A stretch of DNA of 18,530 bases from an uncultured Paenibacillaceae bacterium (GCA_937957685.1 CALGAO010000060.1:1-18530), one strand, 5' to 3'. Positions 6,657 through 15,132 are shown, counted from the stretch's first letter. Made by a program: numbers and translations. The notes: generated from the sequence alone by a model not told the origin.

Positions 6657-7973
6657 TTAATTTTTCCTGAAATCTTCATTTCTGTGGTTGATTGCCTCGT
6701 CATGGATGAGGGAGAAATCCTCCGGCGTCACCGCCTTGGCGAATAACGCCTGGATCTGATTCAGATGCACCTCTGCCACACCGGCTTCCATCTGCACGTC
6801 TGCGAACAGGGTGAAGCTCCTCGCCCGATTCACCTCGTCGATCAGCTCCAGATAGAGCTGCGGCAAGTCGATCGACGACGTATCCACCTTGGTCGCCGGG
6901 ATCACGCCCGCTTCCGTGACGGACAGCTCGCCCCAGCGTTCGACGAAGTATTGGACGAAACGCTTCGCCTCCTCCTTCACGGACGAATTCTCGGCGACGA
7001 ACAGCCCGACGCCGGGGCCGCCGATCCAGTCGTCGATATGTCCCCGGCCGTCAGAGGAGGTAGGGAATTTGAAGAAGCCCACATTGCTTCTGAATTCCAG
7101 CGGAATATCCGCATTCGTCGTGAAGTCGGGCACCACCCAGGAGCCTATGAGATACATGGCGGCCCGGCCGCTCAGAAATTCCGCTCTGGCCTCTTCATTG
7201 GACAGGCCGTTGAAGCCCCGGACGAAGGCATGGCTGTCGACCAGCGCCTGGACTTCCTCCGCCGCCTTCAGCAGCTCTTTCGAGAGAAAGGAAGTCCGGC
7301 CCTCCAGGGCATCGGCCAGGGCCTGCTGTCCGGCATACCGATCCGCCAGATACATGTACCAGAGGGAGCCGGTCCAGCGATCCTTGTTGCCCAGGGCGAT
7401 CGGCGTGAAGTTCTGTTCGGCCAGCACGGCTATGACGTGCTTCAGCTCGTCCAGGGTCTGCGGGATCTCCAGCCTGAACTGGCGGAAGATCTCCTTGTTG
7501 TAGAAGATCGGGGCGACATTGAACTCGAGCGGCAACGCATACGTATGGCCATCGATGGCGAAGGCCTCCGTCGTCCCCGGGATGAAGGCGTCGGCGAACC
7601 CGCTGTCCAGCAGATCGTCCAGCGGCGTGAACAGCTTCCCTTCCACATAGGGGGACAGAAAGCCTGCGGCCCATGTCAGACCCACATCCGGCAGCTCATT
7701 GGTGGCAGACAGGATCCTCAGCTTGTTCTTGTATTGCTCGTTCTCCAGGTCCTCCGTCAGGATCGACACATGTGGATACAACTCCTCATATTCCCGGGCG
7801 ATCTGCCCGACGACGCGGTATTGCCCGGCGGAGATCGCTTCCGGCCACAGATGCAGGAAACGGATCGTCACCTGATCGGCTGCGCTGTCCTCACCGTTCG
7901 TCCCGCCGCTGTCCGTGCAACCGGCCAGCAGCATCATGCCGAGCAGGAACAGAACCCTGAGCTTCCGGTACAT
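6657..7973 (-). CDS. Sugar ABC transporter-type solute-binding lipoprotein (family 1)
   Basis: A 438-residue extracellular solute-binding protein. The N-terminus MYRKLRVLFLLGMMLLAGC is a lipoprotein signal with cysteine 19 as the lipidation site, so the mature protein is tethered to the outer face of the membrane. The body is typical of family-1 sugar-binding proteins (VTIRFLHLWPEA, ANELPDVGLTWAAGFLSPY, GRAAMYLIGSWVVPDF). The frame extends to a TTG at 7994, but GAGGAG lies 10 nt before the ATG at 7973, which also gives the cleaner signal peptide. It follows the response regulator by 48 bp on the same strand and is followed by uppP, not by permeases. It may therefore work as the ligand-binding partner of the adjacent sensor kinase, as AraP does in the AraPST system of Geobacillus, or serve permeases encoded elsewhere. 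Ligand unknown. Confidence 0.9.
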   Translation of the reverse strand: MYRKLRVLFLLGMMLLAGCTDSGGTNGEDSAADQVTIRFLHLWPEAISAGQYRVVGQIAREYEELYPHVSILTEDLENEQYKNKLRILSATNELPDVGLTWAAGFLSPYVEGKLFTPLDDLLDSGFADAFIPGTTEAFAIDGHTYALPLEFNVAPIFYNKEIFRQFRLEIPQTLDELKHVIAVLAEQNFTPIALGNKDRWTGSLWYMYLADRYAGQQALADALEGRTSFLSKELLKAAEEVQALVDSHAFVRGFNGLSNEEARAEFLSGRAAMYLIGSWVVPDFTTNADIPLEFRSNVGFFKFPTSSDGRGHIDDWIGGPGVGLFVAENSSVKEEAKRFVQYFVERWGELSVTEAGVIPATKVDTSSIDLPQLYLELIDEVNRARSFTLFADVQMEAGVAEVHLNQIQALFAKAVTPEDFSLIHDEAINHRNEDFRKN

Positions 7974-8021
7974 GACATTACATCTCCTCTGCAAGTGGGA
8001 TTCGCTGCGATCAATCGGGCT

Positions 8022-8843
8022 TCACGGGTCTGAGTCTTCCTCCGGATCCCTCGGTATCAGAGGGTCCGGGTCCACCATGGACTTGCGGTAATGGCCCGGG
8101 CTCATGCCCTCCACCGAGCGGAAGACCTTCACGAAGTATTTGTCCGTCTGGTAGCCTGACGCCTGGGCGATCTCCGAGATGGTCATGCGCGTGCCCGTCA
8201 GCAGCTCCTTGGCGCGCTGGATCCGCCTTCTCGTCAGGTATTCGGTGAAGGTCATCCCCATCTGCTCCTTGAACAGCACGCTCAGGTAGCTGGCATTGAC
8301 ATGCAGATGGTCCGCGATGTCCCTCAGCTGCAACGGCTCCTTCAGATGGAGGTCGACGTACCGGATCGTATCCTGCACGACCGGACTGTACGATCCCTCA
8401 TGCTCGACGGTCTCGATCAGCTTGTTGTCGACGAGCTTGCTCATCAGATGGACGCGGGACCTCTCCGCTTCCTTCTCGAGCGCCAGCTCCACCGCCTGGA
8501 TCAGCTTGTTCTTCTCGAGCGGCTTCAGCAGGTACTCAATCGCGCCGTGCTTGATCGCCTTCTGGGCATATTCGAATTCGGCATAGCCGGAGATGAGGAT
8601 GATGACGGGAGCATGCGGATCGCTGGCCACCCTCTCGATCAGCTCGAGACCGCTGATCTGCGGCATGCGGATGTCGGTGATCATCACATGCACCTCATGC
8701 TCCTTCATCACGGAGAGCGCTTCAACCCCGCTTGTGGCTGTCATGATCTGATGTTGCCCCGCCGACCAGGCCTCAAGCACCCTGCGCACGCCTTCCCTCG
8801 TTCTCGGCTCGTCATCCACGATCAATATCGTCTTCACATTCAC
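8022..8843 (-). CDS. Response regulator, receiver plus AraC-type DNA-binding domain (YesN-like)
   Basis: A 273-residue response regulator. The receiver domain (about residues 4-122) has the acidic pair in IVDDEPR (Asp10/Asp11), phosphoacceptor Asp57 in ITDIRMP and the conserved lysine 107 in YLLKPLEKNK. The C-terminal AraC/XylS helix-turn-helix domain (about residues 158-256) includes LRDIADHLHVNASYLSVLFK, ISEIAQASGYQTDKYFVKVF and the final MSPGHYRKS. It is shorter than typical YesN proteins (350-550 residues) because the linker is brief. The ATG overlaps the stop of the kinase gene (8840-8843), so the pair is translationally coupled. This class usually activates sugar transport or polysaccharide-use genes. 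The binding protein gene just downstream is the nearest candidate target. Confidence 0.94.
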   Translation of the reverse strand: MNVKTILIVDDEPRTREGVRRVLEAWSAGQHQIMTATSGVEALSVMKEHEVHVMITDIRMPQISGLELIERVASDPHAPVIILISGYAEFEYAQKAIKHGAIEYLLKPLEKNKLIQAVELALEKEAERSRVHLMSKLVDNKLIETVEHEGSYSPVVQDTIRYVDLHLKEPLQLRDIADHLHVNASYLSVLFKEQMGMTFTEYLTRRRIQRAKELLTGTRMTISEIAQASGYQTDKYFVKVFRSVEGMSPGHYRKSMVDPDPLIPRDPEEDSDP

Positions 8844-10594
8844 CCACTCCCCTGGTTCGGTATGATAAATGAGACACAGGTGCCTTGCCCGGGCCGACTG
8901 CTGATCTTCAGACCATCCGTCTGCGATTTGTAATACATCCTCAGCCGCTGCTCCACGTTGGCCATGCCGAGCCCCGTACCCTTGCCGGAAGAAGTCGAGC
9001 CAGCGTCCTTCAGGTCTCTCAGGCGGCTCAGCGTCTCCTCGTCCATGCCCGGACCATCATCGATCACTTCGATCCTCGTATATTCCCCGCTCTCATCCAG
9101 CGTCGCCCGGACCACCACCGTACCCGGCTCGAGGCGTTGCTCGACGCCATGCATGACGGCATTCTCCACGAGCGGCTGGATGAGCAGCTTGGGAATGCGA
9201 ACCGAACGGGTATACTCCGCGGCTTCGATGCGCCACTTCAACCGTTCCATGAGGCGCATGCTCATGATCGTCAGGTACCGCTCCGCATGATCGAGCTCAT
9301 CGCCGACCGTGACCCAGATGTCTTCGTCCTCGCGGCTGATCACATAGCGGAACAGGCCGGACATCGCCACGACGATGCGGGCCAGCTCCTCCTCCCCCTT
9401 CTCCTCCAGCGCCCAATAGAACGCCTCCAACGTGTTGAAGAGGAAATGCGGATTGATCTGCGCCTGCAACGCCTTCAGTTCGGTGCGGCTGCGAATGAGC
9501 TCCTTCTGATAGACCATCTCGTTCAGCTCGTTAAGAGAACGCACCATCGTATTGTAGGTATAGTTAAGCTCGTTAATCTCCATCATGCGCGATTGAACCG
9601 CGATCGGTTTGAGCGAGCCGAACCGCGCATTGCGCATCGCCTTGATCAGATCGAGGATCGGACGGCTCAGCATGCCGGACAGGATATACGTCACGATCAG
9701 GAAGATCGCGCCGCCCACGACGACGGACACCACAACCACCGTGCGCAGTACGGACAGGCCTTCCGTTGTGTAGGACACCGGCGTCAGGATGACGACGCTC
9801 CAGGCGATCTCCGGCGAATGCTGGCGGACAGCCAGATATCGTTCACCGTCGATCACCAGCTCGTCCTGGCTCATCAGCTGATCGCTGCCTATCTCCATTC
9901 TGCCCGCGAAATCCGCCGTGATGACCTGCCCCTGCTCATCCAGCAGCGCCATGTATTCTCGCGACTGACCGGCGGTACGATCTTCCCCGTTGCCGTCCGA
10001 CAGGTCGAAGTACCTCCGTTCGATCTGCGCCAGGAGATACCCGCCCTGGACATAGGATCGGTCCATCAGCCGAACCTGCCGCATCGCGATCAGCGTGTCC
10101 GGATTGCGAGGGTCAGTGCCCAGCCAGACAAGGCCGCCCCTCGCCGCATCCGCCTGTCCCAGCCATCCCGTCGGCACCCGCTCATCCAGCGGATCGTCGG
10201 TTAACGGCGTTAACCTTCGGTAGTCGCTGGTATACAGCTCGATGGATCGAATCCCCTTCGAGTAGGCTTCGATCGTGCGCACCTCCTGCTGCAGCGTCTG
10301 CCGTTCGTCGAAGGTAAGCGGCATGCCATCCAGCTCCCGCTCGAACAATTGCTGGACGACCGCGTTGGTTACCGTCTGCGTCGTGATCATCCGCACCTGG
10401 TCGAGCAGCACCTCCAGCTTGCCCATGGCCTGCGCCGCGGTCTGCTGGATGTGCCGTTCGGCGTTGCTTTTCAACATGGATGAAACCTGATTGTACACAA
10501 ATGCGCCGACCGCGGACAGGACGATCACCATCGCGAACATGAATCCGATGAAGATCTGCTTGCGCAGTGTCAGGCGACCTCCCAGCTTCAACAA
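8840..10594 (-). CDS. Sensor histidine kinase (YesM/LytS-like, His_kinase family)
   Basis: A 584-residue membrane sensor kinase. Transmembrane helices at about 13-35 and 284-306 bracket a roughly 250-residue extracellular region that looks like a double-Cache-type sensor. A HAMP-like segment (about 308-360) follows, then the signature QINPHFLFNTLE with phosphoacceptor His383. The ATPase domain shows the N box LIQPLVENAVMHG (Asn478), DDGPGMD and GKGTGLGMANVEQRL. The start is TTG at 10594 (or the next codon, also TTG), with GGGGG 7 nt upstream. It overlaps the response regulator gene by four bases. Kinases of this type in Bacillota commonly sense extracellular carbohydrates, often through a binding protein. 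The lipoprotein gene in the same operon is the likely partner here. Confidence 0.95.
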   Translation of the reverse strand: MLKLGGRLTLRKQIFIGFMFAMVIVLSAVGAFVYNQVSSMLKSNAERHIQQTAAQAMGKLEVLLDQVRMITTQTVTNAVVQQLFERELDGMPLTFDERQTLQQEVRTIEAYSKGIRSIELYTSDYRRLTPLTDDPLDERVPTGWLGQADAARGGLVWLGTDPRNPDTLIAMRQVRLMDRSYVQGGYLLAQIERRYFDLSDGNGEDRTAGQSREYMALLDEQGQVITADFAGRMEIGSDQLMSQDELVIDGERYLAVRQHSPEIAWSVVILTPVSYTTEGLSVLRTVVVVSVVVGGAIFLIVTYILSGMLSRPILDLIKAMRNARFGSLKPIAVQSRMMEINELNYTYNTMVRSLNELNEMVYQKELIRSRTELKALQAQINPHFLFNTLEAFYWALEEKGEEELARIVVAMSGLFRYVISREDEDIWVTVGDELDHAERYLTIMSMRLMERLKWRIEAAEYTRSVRIPKLLIQPLVENAVMHGVEQRLEPGTVVVRATLDESGEYTRIEVIDDGPGMDEETLSRLRDLKDAGSTSSGKGTGLGMANVEQRLRMYYKSQTDGLKISSRPGQGTCVSFIIPNQGSG

Positions 10595-10824
10595 TCCTTT
10601 TCCCCCTTCGGGTTACTCGTCCAGTATCTCCCTCTCTCACCGTCCTGATCTGCCTGTCAGTCGCCTGGAGGGGACTGATCAGGGGCGATCGGGCGCGGCG
10701 ATCCCCTGCGGGTCACACGCGATCCGGCGACGAGATCTTCGCCTGCTCGTTTACCATCCGCCAGTCTGCCTGATCACGCGCTTTCGGCCTTGAACTGCTC
10801 GACCGCGCTTCCGGACTTCCTCCG

Positions 10825-11628
10825 TCAGCTGCGATCCAGCGCCGAGATCCTCGCCATCTCTTCGTCCGTCAGCTGGAAGTCGAAGATGTCGGCGTTCTCC
10901 CGCATTCTCGCCTCCCGGCTGGACTTGGGTATCGCCACAACGCCATGCTGGAGATGCCAGCGGAGGATGATCTGCGCCGGGGTCTTGCCATACTTCCGCC
11001 CCAACTCCGTGAAGATCGGCTCCGACAGCAATCTCCCCTTGCCAAGCGGCCCCCAGGCCTCGAGCTGGATACCGTTCTCTCGGCAATACTGGTGCAGCGC
11101 CATACGGGTGCGGCTCGGGTTGAACTCCACCTGGTCGACGACCGGCTTATGCCCGGTCTGCTCGATGATGTAGGCGAGCTGCTCCGGCTCGAAGTTGCTG
11201 ACGCCGATCGACCGGACCTTGCCTTGCTTCTGCAGCTCGATCAGCGCTCGCCAGGAGCCCAGGTTGTCCGCGTCCGAGCCGGGCCAATGGATGAGGTACA
11301 GATCCACCGTCTCCAGCCCCAGCGCCTGGTAGCTGCGTTCAAATGCCGCCAGTGTCCTTTCATACCCAAGCTCGGTCTTCCAGACCTTGGTCGTGACGAA
11401 CAGTTCCTCCCGCGAGGCGATTCCTTGCTCCACTGCCGTGCGCACAGCGGCCCCCACCTCGGCTTCATTGGCATACATCGCCGCGGTGTCGATCAGGCGA
11501 TAGCCGAGACGGATCGCTGTCAGGACGGCCTCCGTCACGTCGCCCTCGATCTGGTAAGCGCCCAGCCCCAGCACGGGCATCTTCACTCCATCATGCAGGG
11601 TGACCTTCATATCCGCGATATGCGTCAT
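10825..11628 (-). CDS. Aldo/keto reductase
   Basis: A 267-residue NADPH-dependent oxidoreductase of the aldo/keto reductase superfamily, closest in pattern to the YvgN/2,5-diketogluconate reductase group. The catalytic tetrad is visible: Asp in YRLIDTAAMY, Tyr in AAMYANE, Lys in VTTKVWKTE and His in YLIHWPG. Cofactor and substrate motifs IGVSNFEP, VDQVEFNP and AIPKSSREARMREN are present. AGGAG lies 9 nt upstream of the ATG at 11628, which sits in MTHIADMKVTLHDGVKMPVLG. The protein stops at ARISALDRS and lacks the short GPDPDNF-type tail that many relatives carry. It reduces small aldehydes or ketones in the cytoplasm; the physiological substrate cannot be given. It is divergent from the L,D-transpeptidase gene. 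Confidence 0.94.
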   Translation of the reverse strand: MTHIADMKVTLHDGVKMPVLGLGAYQIEGDVTEAVLTAIRLGYRLIDTAAMYANEAEVGAAVRTAVEQGIASREELFVTTKVWKTELGYERTLAAFERSYQALGLETVDLYLIHWPGSDADNLGSWRALIELQKQGKVRSIGVSNFEPEQLAYIIEQTGHKPVVDQVEFNPSRTRMALHQYCRENGIQLEAWGPLGKGRLLSEPIFTELGRKYGKTPAQIILRWHLQHGVVAIPKSSREARMRENADIFDFQLTDEEMARISALDRS

Positions 11629-11792
11629 ACGATCATGCTCCTTTTATCATCATTGACGTTCTGGACCACATGGTGTCCGGTGATCCGATCCGACGTTGCC
11701 AGGCGTCGCGGTCGCAGGCTCACATCGTCCTGGCTACGATACGGATATGGACGCAACGAAATATTCGGACCTTGGTGACAGCGGTTTTCCCC

Positions 11793-11821
11793 ATCATACA
11801 ACCTGACGTTTGATAGCGCAA
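11793..11821 (-). promoter_or_regulatory. Weak promoter candidate for the aldo/keto reductase
   Basis: Reverse strand: TTGCGC (11821-11816), a 17-bp spacer, then TATGAT (11798-11793). The -10 matches five of six, the -35 only three of six. It would give a leader of about 158 nt. Confidence 0.3.
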
Positions 11822-11885
11822 TTAATGGAATTCTTTCATTCTCATTCTAATATGCACCCATGCAAAAAACCAGCCGCCTGTCTGA

Positions 11886-11903
11886 AGGAATCGGGAGATT
11901 CCT
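11886..11903 (+). repeat. Small inverted repeat upstream of the L,D-transpeptidase
   Basis: AGGAATC and GATTCCT form a 7-bp stem around GGGA. It lies about 70 bp before the GTG start. It could be an operator or a leader hairpin; no T-run follows, so it is not a terminator. Confidence 0.3.
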
Positions 11904-11971
11904 GTCTGGGCTGAGCATCACCAGAATGCCATCCCGCTCATATCCTGTAGGCATGAGAGGAGTTGGGAACA

Positions 11972-12310
11972 GTGCCAGCATACCGCATCATCGTAGACCT
12001 GTCCGATCGCCGGTTGTACGTGTTGGATGGCGATGTGGTCGTTCGCTCTTACCCCGTCGGGATCGGCAGGAGGGTCACGCAGACGCCGGTTGGCGAATAT
12101 ACGATCATCAACAAGCAGGAGAATCCCGGCGGGCCGTTTGGCGTGCTGTGGATGGGATTGTCGAAGCCGCACTACGGCATTCACGGCACCAACGATCCTT
12201 CGTCCATCGGACACGAAGTCTCGCAAGGGTGCATCCGGATGCACAACAAGGACGTACTGGAGCTGTCCGCGATGGCGCCTGTCGGCACCCGCGTCACGAT
12301 TCGGCCGTAA
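11972..12310 (+). CDS. Minimal L,D-transpeptidase (YkuD domain)
   Basis: A 112-residue protein that is essentially a single YkuD catalytic domain: MPAYRIIVDLSDRRLYVLD, then TPVGEYTIIN, HYGIHGTND and EVSQGCIRMHN. Catalytic Cys87 lies in SQGCIRM, and His71 precedes it at the usual distance. Such enzymes form 3-3 peptide cross-links in peptidoglycan or attach proteins to it, outside the membrane. The frame is open from a TTG at 11963, but AGAGGAG (11956-11962) lies 9 nt before the GTG at 11972, which I take as the start. There is no signal peptide, LysM or transmembrane helix, unlike B. subtilis YkuD with its LysM, so how it would reach the wall is unclear. It is a single gene ended by the hairpin at 12431-12468. 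Confidence 0.9.
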   Translation: MPAYRIIVDLSDRRLYVLDGDVVVRSYPVGIGRRVTQTPVGEYTIINKQENPGGPFGVLWMGLSKPHYGIHGTNDPSSIGHEVSQGCIRMHNKDVLELSAMAPVGTRVTIRP

Positions 12311-12430
12311 GACGCCCTGATGCTGCCGCCACTTCCGGGCACGGTCCGGACGCGGTTTCGCCTGCTCTCGCGATCATGCTGCCACATCGACCGCGTTGCG
12401 GAGAAGCCACTAACAACGTGCCAACGAACA

Positions 12431-12468
12431 AAGGCGTGTTCATAGCCACGAACGCTATGACACGCCTT
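12431..12468. terminator. Bidirectional terminator between L,D-transpeptidase and alpha-glucosidase
   Basis: AAGGCGTG (12431-12438) pairs with CACGCCTT (12461-12468), continued by CATAGC with GCTATG around one bulged T and a 7-nt loop. On the reverse strand TTTGTT follows the stem, so it best serves the alpha-glucosidase operon ending 6 bp away at 12475. It also faces the L,D-transpeptidase. Confidence 0.7.
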
Positions 12469-12474
12469 ATCTGT

Positions 12475-14112
12475 CTATATCCGATATACACGAGCTTCAT
12501 GCGGACGAAGGATGCACGACTTGATCGATGCCGCGGGATCAACGTCCGGATAATTGGCCAGCAGCAGCTCCCTGTGCTCATCAGCCAGACCCGCCGGAAG
12601 CTCGAGGCGGGATTCATGATCCGCATGATTCAGCATGACGAGCAGACGGTTGCCTTCATAGCTGCGCGTAAACACATACAGATGTTCATCATCAGGCAGC
12701 AGGTCCTCGTAATCGCCATATACAGCGGCAGGGTTGGCCCGGCGCAACGCGATCAGCTGCTGATAATAGCGGTAGATCGAGCCTGGGCTGGCCAGATCCT
12801 TGCGGACATGAATCTCCGTGTAGTTCGGATTCACACCGATCCACGGCTCCCCGGTGGTGAAGCCGGCATTTGCGCTGTCGTCCCACTGCATCGGCGTGCG
12901 GGAGTTGTCCCGGCTGAGCCGTTGCAGCTCCTGAAGCACCTCCTGCGGATCTCTGCCCTTCCCGGTTTCCTCCTCGTAACGGTTCCGCATCATGATATCC
13001 CGATAATCGTGGATGGAGGGGAACCGCACCGCGGTCATGCCGATCTCCTCTCCCTGATAGATATAGGGGTTGCCGGGAAGCAGATGGTTCATCGTGGCCA
13101 GCAGCTTCGCCGACTCGACCCGATACTTCCCGTCATTCCCATATCGTGACACCTGGCGGACATGGTCATGATTGTTCAGGAACTGGGCGATCCATCCCTT
13201 GCCGTACATCGCCCGGTGCCAGTCCCGTTGAATTCGCTTGAATCGCAGCATATCCCAGCCCGGCATCTCATCGGCCACCTGGAAGTGGAACAGCGTATGC
13301 AGCTCACCGCGATCCTCGCCGACGAACTTCAATCCTTCCTCCGGAGTCACGAAAGCCACTTCTCCAACCGTCATGATATCGTAGTGTCGCAGCACCCGCT
13401 CATTCATCTCTCGCAGATAGTCATGCAATCCCGGGTTATTGGTCAAGTAACGAATATCCTGCGGATGGGCCGCATCCTCGAACCGATCCGGCTTCGCCAG
13501 GAGCGCGATCGCATCGAGACGGAAACCGTCGATGCCCTTGTCCAACCAGAAGCGCATCATCTTGTAGATCTCCTCGCGCACCTCCGGATTGGCCCAGTTC
13601 AGATCAGGCTGACTGGTGGCAAAGGAATGGAAATAATACTGCCCCGTCCGCTCATCCCATTCCCACACGGACGGTGTGAAGTAGGAGCGCCAGTTGTTAG
13701 GCGGCCCGCCATCTTCACGCGCATCGCGCCAGATATACCAATCCCGCTTCGGATTGTCCCGGCTGGAACGTGACTCGATGAACCATGGATGACGATCCGA
13801 CGTATGGTTGACGACCAGATCCATGATCAGCTTCATGCCTCGGCGATGCGTCTCCTCCAGCAGCTTCTCCCAGGTTCGCATCGTTCCGGCTTTCTCCATG
13901 ACGGTATAATAGTCCGATATATCGTAGCCATTGTCTTCATCCGGGGAGCTGTAAATGGGATTCAGCCAGATCACATCCACGCCGAGCTCACGTATATAAT
14001 CCAGCTTCTCGATCACACCCTGCAGGTCGCCGTATCCGTCCCCGTCTGTGTCGTAGAAGCTTCGCCAGTATACTTGATAGACGACCGATTCTTTCCACCA
14101 TGTCTGTCTCAA
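12475..14112 (-). CDS. GH13 alpha-glucosidase / oligo-1,6-glucosidase type
   Basis: A 545-residue cytoplasmic GH13 enzyme that would release glucose from short alpha-glucosides. It begins MRQTWWKESVVYQVYWRSFY and has the calcium loop DTDGDGYGDL (21-30). The conserved regions are DLVVNH (99-103), QPDLNWANPEV, GFRLDAIAL with nucleophile Asp200, TVGEV with acid/base Glu251, and FLNNHDHVR with Asp316. Length and motifs fit the oligo-1,6-glucosidase/alpha-glucosidase subgroup. The residue after the nucleophile is Ala, where 1,6-specific enzymes usually have Val, hinting at alpha-1,4 or mixed preference (inference). The open frame extends upstream to 14253, but GGAGGA sits 8 nt before the TTG at 14112, exactly where the family begins, so I chose that start. 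It is last in the binding protein-permease operon, after a 177-bp gap. Confidence 0.93.
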   Translation of the reverse strand: MRQTWWKESVVYQVYWRSFYDTDGDGYGDLQGVIEKLDYIRELGVDVIWLNPIYSSPDEDNGYDISDYYTVMEKAGTMRTWEKLLEETHRRGMKLIMDLVVNHTSDRHPWFIESRSSRDNPKRDWYIWRDAREDGGPPNNWRSYFTPSVWEWDERTGQYYFHSFATSQPDLNWANPEVREEIYKMMRFWLDKGIDGFRLDAIALLAKPDRFEDAAHPQDIRYLTNNPGLHDYLREMNERVLRHYDIMTVGEVAFVTPEEGLKFVGEDRGELHTLFHFQVADEMPGWDMLRFKRIQRDWHRAMYGKGWIAQFLNNHDHVRQVSRYGNDGKYRVESAKLLATMNHLLPGNPYIYQGEEIGMTAVRFPSIHDYRDIMMRNRYEEETGKGRDPQEVLQELQRLSRDNSRTPMQWDDSANAGFTTGEPWIGVNPNYTEIHVRKDLASPGSIYRYYQQLIALRRANPAAVYGDYEDLLPDDEHLYVFTRSYEGNRLLVMLNHADHESRLELPAGLADEHRELLLANYPDVDPAASIKSCILRPHEARVYRI

Positions 14113-14289
14113 AGGTATGATTCCTCCCACACATAATCCGAAAACATAAAGAATGAAGAAATACTTGGCTGGCGTGATGTCCTCAAGGACACCGGAGACA
14201 GCTTCGTATTTCTCCCAGCATGCACTACTCTCTTTGAACCTAAGCTGGAGCATCGGTCACATGAACGTCGGCCCCAGCCTCAGCTTCAT

Positions 14290-15132
14290 TCACTTGACAG
14301 CACCAGCTGCAATACCCTTGATGATATTCTTCTGTGCGAACAGATAGAAGATGACGACCGGGATGATCGCCAGCGTCAGTCCGGCCATCGCCAGGTTCCA
14401 GGCAATCGTAAACTCGCCGAAGAAATAGAACGTCGACAGCGGGATCGTACGCAGCCCTTTGTCCGACAGGACCAGCGACGGCAACAGGTAGTCGTTCCAC
14501 ATCGAGATGATGTCGAGGATGGCGACCGTTACGGTGATCGTCCTCAGCATCGGGAACACGATGCGCCAGAAGACGCCGAACTTGCTGCAACCGTCGAGCG
14601 TGGCCGCCTCCTCCAGCGCGATTGGCACCGACTTGATGAAGCCATGATACAGGAACACCGCCATCCCCGCATGGAACCCGACATTCATGTAGATCAGGCC
14701 TTCATGCGTATTCAACATCGGAATCTGCAGCGTGCTGCGTATCCAGTCCATCACCTGCATGAGCGGCATCATGATCGTCTGAAACGGGATCAGCATCGTC
14801 GAGACGAACGTCAGGAAGATGACCCTGCTCACCCAATTGTCCGTGCGCACGAGCATCCAGGCAGTCATCGAGGCGAGGATCACGACGATCACAACGGAGG
14901 TGAGCGTGACGTACAGCGAGTTGCCAAACGCCGTCAGGAACGACATCTTCTTCATCGCTTCCGCGTAGAACTCGAAGGTGAGTCTGGATGGCAGCGCCAA
15001 CGCATTCTCGTACATCTCGAGGCGCGTCTTGAAGGAGTTGACGAGCATCACATAGATCGGAGACAGATAGGCCGCAGCGAAAACGACCAACAGCACTTCC
15101 AGGATCCGTCTGGACCAAACTTTGCTCATCAC
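14290..15132 (-). CDS. Carbohydrate ABC transporter permease (MalG type)
   Basis: A 280-residue inner-membrane permease of the binding-protein-dependent sugar transporter class. Hydrophobic segments start at about residue 12 (VLLVVFAAAYLSPIYVMLVNSF), and the cytoplasmic EAA loop that contacts the ATPase is visible as EEAATLDGCSKFGVFWRIVFP. The C-terminal part reads AMAGLTLAIIPVVIFYLFAQ, followed by KNIIKGIAAGAVK, the standard MalG-type ending. Its ATG overlaps the stop of the MalF-type partner (15129-15132), so the two permease subunits are coupled and should form a heterodimer. No ATPase gene is in this cluster. Confidence 0.95.
   Translation of the reverse strand: MMSKVWSRRILEVLLVVFAAAYLSPIYVMLVNSFKTRLEMYENALALPSRLTFEFYAEAMKKMSFLTAFGNSLYVTLTSVVIVVILASMTAWMLVRTDNWVSRVIFLTFVSTMLIPFQTIMMPLMQVMDWIRSTLQIPMLNTHEGLIYMNVGFHAGMAVFLYHGFIKSVPIALEEAATLDGCSKFGVFWRIVFPMLRTITVTVAILDIISMWNDYLLPSLVLSDKGLRTIPLSTFYFFGEFTIAWNLAMAGLTLAIIPVVIFYLFAQKNIIKGIAAGAVK

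Larger units (their letters stand above)
11629..11971. other. Gene-free divergent intergenic region
   Basis: No credible coding frame is seen in these 343 bases. The region carries the start signals of the aldo/keto reductase (leftward) and L,D-transpeptidase (rightward). It holds one weak leftward promoter candidate (11793-11821) and a small hairpin (11886-11903). No convincing promoter for the rightward gene was found. Confidence 0.6.

Noticed and set aside
6765..8033. Rightward 422-codon open frame opposite the sugar-binding protein, and 8885-10204 opposite the kinase
   Set aside because: Shadow frames of well-supported genes; no start signal or known family.
10595..10824. Possible small gene or RNA between the aldo/keto reductase and the kinase
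   Set aside because: Only overlapping GC-rich shadow frames without a ribosome binding site or family; no clear terminator or structured RNA signature could be seen.
11860..13149. Rightward 429-codon open frame running through the L,D-transpeptidase and the GH13 gene
   Set aside because: It crosses a real gene in another frame, a terminator hairpin and an antisense gene; no family resemblance.
14113..14253. N-terminal 47-residue extension of the GH13 enzyme as a possible membrane anchor (YFFILYVFGLCVGGI)
   Set aside because: GGAGGA lies inside this extension 8 nt before a TTG exactly at the family's normal N-terminus, so the hydrophobic stretch is probably untranslated leader.
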